A DNA stretch of 8,211 nucleotides from CAZDOD01 sp964506935 (GTDB lineage: Bacteria > Desulfobacterota > Zymogenia > Zymogenales > Zymogenaceae): assembly GCA_964506935.1 (NCBI GenBank), contig CAZDOD010000126.1:1-8211 (forward strand), given 5' to 3'. Positions 5,629 through 8,211 of this stretch are shown here, piece after piece. Position 1 is the first letter of the stretch; every line of letters starts with the position of its first letter. Both the position numbers and the translations under genes were made by a program. The notes under the pieces were generated by a model, which worked only from the letters and a program-made list of their open reading frames with translations, ran no database searches and was not told the origin of the DNA.

Positions 5629-6822
5629 ATGAAAAAAGAATTAAAAATTTCCCTTCCTCATCTCATCGCATTCCTCTTTTTGGTCTTTTTGACCTTCGCG
5701 GGCGATAGCGTCTTGTCTATGGAGGTTGAACTCAGGGTGAGGATACTCGAGGGGAGAGTCACTGGGACGGCGGTTATTTCGGCATCGGGGGAGGCCACAA
5801 TCGAATACGGAGGGAAAAGGTCGGAAGTTCCGGCTAATTTTATCGTTTCTTCTCTTGAGGGTGGAAAGATCGAGGTGAGATTTGATAAGGGGGTGGGAGA
5901 GGAGTTGATCTCTACCTTCGCTCCGCTTACCGTCTCGACCAAAGAAGAAAACGCTCTATTGTCCGTCAGGGTCGAAGGGAAGCTTAGGCCCTACCGGGGG
6001 GATTTCCTTATCTGCAATGAAGGCAAAGATATAGTCATCATCAACGTTATCGACCTCTCCGATTACCTCCTCTCGGTCGTGCCTTCCGAAATGGAGGGGA
6101 CGGAACTGGAGGCACTAAAGGCACAGGCGATAGTATCTCGCACCTTTGCGCTAAAGAACCTCGGCCGCCATAAGACCTATGATTTTTGTGACCTGACCCA
6201 CTGCCAGCATTATCGAGGTGCGGTATCCGAGACCGCCTTTGGATCGAGGGCCGTTTCGGAGACCGCAGGTGGAATATTGACCTACGGGGGAGAGCCAGCC
6301 ACGGTCTTTTACCACGCCTGTTCGGGGGGGATGATCACCTCCCCTGAATATGTGTGGGGTGGAGCGCCCATCCCTTATCTTTTGCCGAAAACTGACAGGA
6401 TCGCCGGAAAAAACCTCTGGATCAAGAGCCCGCACGCATCCTGGGAATTTCGGTTGGAGAGAGAAAAACTATTTGATATCCTAACCGAGTCCCTCGGCAC
6501 AAAGGTTACGGGGCTATATATAACGGGGAGGGACCCGTCGGGGAGGGTAAGGTCTTTTAGGGTCTTGGGCACAAAAGAAAGAGAGATAACGGGGGAAGAT
6601 TTCAGGATCATCATAGGGAGGGAGCTTGGGTGGAACGGAATAAAGAGCACGCTGTTTGAGATGGAGGAGGATGGAGGCGACTTTATATTTTCCGGCCGCG
6701 GCCTCGGCCACGGCGTCGGTATGAGCCAGGCCGGTGCGATTGAGCTTTCAAAAATGGGATATGATTACAAAGAAATCCTAGAATTCTATTTTCCGAAGAC
6801 CGAGATTGAAAGTATACAATAA
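5629..6822 (+). CDS. Exported SpoIID/LytB-domain peptidoglycan lytic transglycosylase
   Basis: 397 residues. The N-terminus has a basic n-region and a hydrophobic core (about 8-24), a signal peptide likely cut near residue 30, so the enzyme acts outside the inner membrane. Residues about 32-125 are a variable N-terminal region. The SpoIID domain follows: DYLLSVVPSEM (145-155) with the predicted catalytic Glu154, EALKAQAIVSRTFAL (161-175), CDLTHCQHYRG (187-197), ETAGGILTYGGEPATVFYH (211-229), SGG (232-234), YVWGG (241-245), and the C-terminal signature GRGLGHGVGMSQAGA (356-370). In Bacillus, SpoIID cuts glycan strands stripped of stem peptides; related proteins occur in non-sporulating bacteria. 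His181, Cys187, His191 and Cys192 form a cluster like the zinc site I recall from the Clostridioides SpoIID structure. It stands alone between two minus-strand units, read from its own promoter. The start has no strong ribosome site, only an AAAAGAA stretch. Confidence 0.93.
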   Translation: MKKELKISLPHLIAFLFLVFLTFAGDSVLSMEVELRVRILEGRVTGTAVISASGEATIEYGGKRSEVPANFIVSSLEGGKIEVRFDKGVGEELISTFAPLTVSTKEENALLSVRVEGKLRPYRGDFLICNEGKDIVIINVIDLSDYLLSVVPSEMEGTELEALKAQAIVSRTFALKNLGRHKTYDFCDLTHCQHYRGAVSETAFGSRAVSETAGGILTYGGEPATVFYHACSGGMITSPEYVWGGAPIPYLLPKTDRIAGKNLWIKSPHASWEFRLEREKLFDILTESLGTKVTGLYITGRDPSGRVRSFRVLGTKEREITGEDFRIIIGRELGWNGIKSTLFEMEEDGGDFIFSGRGLGHGVGMSQAGAIELSKMGYDYKEILEFYFPKTEIESIQ

Positions 6823-6896
6823 TTTCTCATTCTGACAATCCCTCCATTTCTATTTTTCTCGTTCGATAGACTACGACAAACTTATCTTCCCAAAGT

Positions 6897-8018
6897 TTAC
6901 TCCCCAACCGCCTCGTAGACTTCGTCTCCCTTGATATGTTGTGTCAGGTAGGCCTTTATCATAGATTTGGGTGCCAGAAAGATCGAACCGGAGGGGATCG
7001 GCTCGTTGTAAGCGGACAGGTGCGTTGTGACGAACTCGTCGAAGCGATCGGGGTCAACGGGATAAAATGGGCGGAGTATCGCCTCAAATCCGTAGTCGAA
7101 CTCCTCGGCGGTCAGCTTCGAGAAGGGAGTAAAGAGCCCCCTCCTCTCGAACTGCTCCGCAAAGAGAGGGTCTTCACCGCCTTTGACGCAGAACAGTATG
7201 TGACTAATATAGTGCCTGGGGTAGTTGGTCTGGTTGTAGAGGCCGACGACGATGTCGCCCTCCCTGGGGATATCTTTAAAGCTCTCTACAGCGGGGAGCC
7301 TGATCCTTATCGGCAGGGCATCCTTGTTCTCCTTCCAGAAGTCGAAACCGTCAACACCAGACTCTGGCTCGAATTTCATCGCCACGATCCATCTCTTCTC
7401 ATACATTCGCTCAAACGCTATCCAGGAAAACTCGGCGTAATTTAGCCCGAGGTAATCGAAGACGGAGTAGAAATCCCTCTTTCTGGAGTGCTTCATTGAG
7501 ACCTCCACGCTCCCGGAACGGGTCAGTTTCAAATCCCCCCTTAAGACCTCGGTAAAGACCACCCCGTAGTAGAGCATCTCCACGGGATTTCGATAGCCGA
7601 ACTCACGGGAGAGATAAAAGATCCACTTGTAGTAATTGAGCTGGAGCCCTCCGAGGCAGTTGGGTTTTTCGTCCTCGGTCTCCAATACCTCGAATTGGGC
7701 GGGAGTGAATTTATCCCAAAACGGTGTACGGTAAAAGGGAAAGTCCACACCCATGGGATCAAATGGGAGGCTTGCGTGGTTTATGATCGTATTGTCTAAA
7801 TATGGATTTATATTCTCATCGATTACATCGGCATGCGGGGAAAGCGCTTCATCTAACCGCACCTTGTCCCCAGGTTGCGTACCCAGAGTTGCACAGCCGA
7901 AGATTAAAAAGAGCGATATGAAAAGGAAGAGGACCCGAAACCGATACATCCTCCATGCAGGATGTGACCCCCACATACCTTTTGTCTCTTTTTTGCTAAT
8001 AGGTTGTTTTTTCGGCAT
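6897..8018 (-). CDS. Unrecognised lipoprotein, possible divergent Cys/His hydrolase
   Basis: 373 residues from the chosen start. A hydrophobic stretch ends in LIFGC, a lipobox; Cys42 would be lipidated and the protein anchored in the envelope. I do not recognise the family. Visible in the mature part: PNCLGG with Cys121, an aromatic-rich block (LNYYKWIFYLSREFGY, 127-142), then GDIVVGLYN (254-262) and YISHILFCV (270-278) with His273, followed by LFAEQF (285-290). The order Cys, GDIV, His-strand recalls NlpC/P60-like papain folds, but the Cys-to-His distance is about 150 residues, far more than usual, so this is only a suggestion. Start choice: the ATG at 8018 has GAGG 9 bases upstream. It overlaps the previous gene by 23 bases and gives a long 22-residue n-region before MYRFR. 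The ATG at 7949 would give a classical 18-residue lipoprotein signal but has GGAGG directly touching it. A GTG at 8033 has no ribosome site. Confidence 0.8.
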   Translation of the reverse strand: MPKKQPISKKETKGMWGSHPAWRMYRFRVLFLFISLFLIFGCATLGTQPGDKVRLDEALSPHADVIDENINPYLDNTIINHASLPFDPMGVDFPFYRTPFWDKFTPAQFEVLETEDEKPNCLGGLQLNYYKWIFYLSREFGYRNPVEMLYYGVVFTEVLRGDLKLTRSGSVEVSMKHSRKRDFYSVFDYLGLNYAEFSWIAFERMYEKRWIVAMKFEPESGVDGFDFWKENKDALPIRIRLPAVESFKDIPREGDIVVGLYNQTNYPRHYISHILFCVKGGEDPLFAEQFERRGLFTPFSKLTAEEFDYGFEAILRPFYPVDPDRFDEFVTTHLSAYNEPIPSGSIFLAPKSMIKAYLTQHIKGDEVYEAVGE

Positions 8019-8211
8019 AGAGCTTTTCCTCACATCTTGTGATCATCTCCCCCGCCATGGATTTATAATCACTGTTTATCAGGTCGAGTGACCTCTCATC
8101 CATAAATGACTGGGCGATCTCTCGGGCGTTTTCATATTCGCCCAAATTGAAGTACGCATTATAAAGAAGCTCCATAAAATCGAAGTGGAGTTTTTCAGAT
8201 AGTTTTTTGCT
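7996..8211 (-). CDS. C-terminal end of a TPR-like protein, cut by window edge
   Basis: 71 residues plus TAG are inside the window; the start lies beyond the right edge. The segment FMELLYNAYFNLGEYENARE (12-31) resembles one tetratricopeptide-type helix pair (small residue, N-L-G-x-Y-x-x-A pattern). A charged helical tail with a single Cys follows. No catalytic motif is visible. The stop overlaps the preferred start of the lipoprotein gene, so the two are probably co-translated and may work together in the envelope. A single repeat is weak evidence for the family name. Confidence 0.65.
   Translation of the reverse strand, partial: SKKLSEKLHFDFMELLYNAYFNLGEYENAREIAQSFMDERSLDLINSDYKSMAGEMITRCEEKLYAEKTTY
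8028..8031 (-). promoter_or_regulatory. Ribosome binding site of the lipoprotein gene, inside the upstream gene
   Basis: GAGG lies 9 bases before the ATG at 8018, within the last codons of the TPR-like gene. It supports the overlapping start over the later ATG at 7949. Confidence 0.45.

Noticed and set aside
6878..6898. AAACTT/AAGTTT inverted repeat between the convergent genes as a terminator
   Set aside because: The 6-bp stem is AT-only with a 9-base loop and no T-run on either strand, and one arm overlaps the lipoprotein stop. No convincing terminator was seen in 6823-6896.

Overview
The window looks like bacterial chromosome of moderate GC content, densely coded, with sigma70-like promoters, Shine-Dalgarno sites and short intergenic gaps. 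A lipobox lipoprotein, a PlsB-like acyltransferase domain and a SpoIID/LytB-type exported wall enzyme, together with an ADP-forming acyl-CoA synthetase, suggest an anaerobic Gram-negative-type lineage, perhaps an uncultured deltaproteobacterial (Desulfobacterota-like) group. That placement is an inference and is weak. I see no phage, IS, CRISPR, rRNA or tRNA.

Layout. (1) 1-791, minus: the N-terminal 263 codons of an ADP-forming acyl-CoA synthetase, cut by the left edge just after its predicted phospho-histidine, with its own extended -10 promoter near 829-839. (2) 881-912: a hairpin with a T-run that ends the next minus-strand operon. (3) 949-5252, minus: a four-gene operon in the order universal stress protein, large acyltransferase/glycerol-3-phosphate dehydrogenase fusion, alpha/beta hydrolase, GNAT acetyltransferase. 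Two of its junctions are very tight (4 bases and 0 bases), and a good promoter lies at 5323-5350. (4) 5253-5628: a divergent intergenic region holding that promoter and a second one facing right, the latter with a perfect 7-bp inverted repeat between its -35 and -10. (5) 5629-6822, plus: an exported SpoIID/LytB-type lytic transglycosylase. (6) 6897-8211, minus: an unrecognised lipoprotein with a possible, very divergent Cys/His hydrolase core, overlapping the end of a TPR-like gene cut by the right edge.

The most notable object is the 813-residue fusion at 2369-4810. Its first half is a PlsB-like acyltransferase and its second half is a GpsA-like NAD-dependent glycerol-3-phosphate dehydrogenase. 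A single chain could make glycerol 3-phosphate from dihydroxyacetone phosphate and acylate it, the first two steps of phospholipid synthesis. However, the catalytic His of the acyltransferase HX4D motif is Tyr and the FIRR-like substrate block is not recognisable. The first Gly of the dehydrogenase nucleotide-binding loop is Asn, although the dehydrogenase catalytic residues are intact. The fusion is co-transcribed with a stress protein carrying an ATP-binding motif, which hints at stress- or energy-linked control of membrane lipid synthesis. The two flanking envelope loci (SpoIID-like enzyme and lipoprotein) fit an envelope theme but are separate transcription units.
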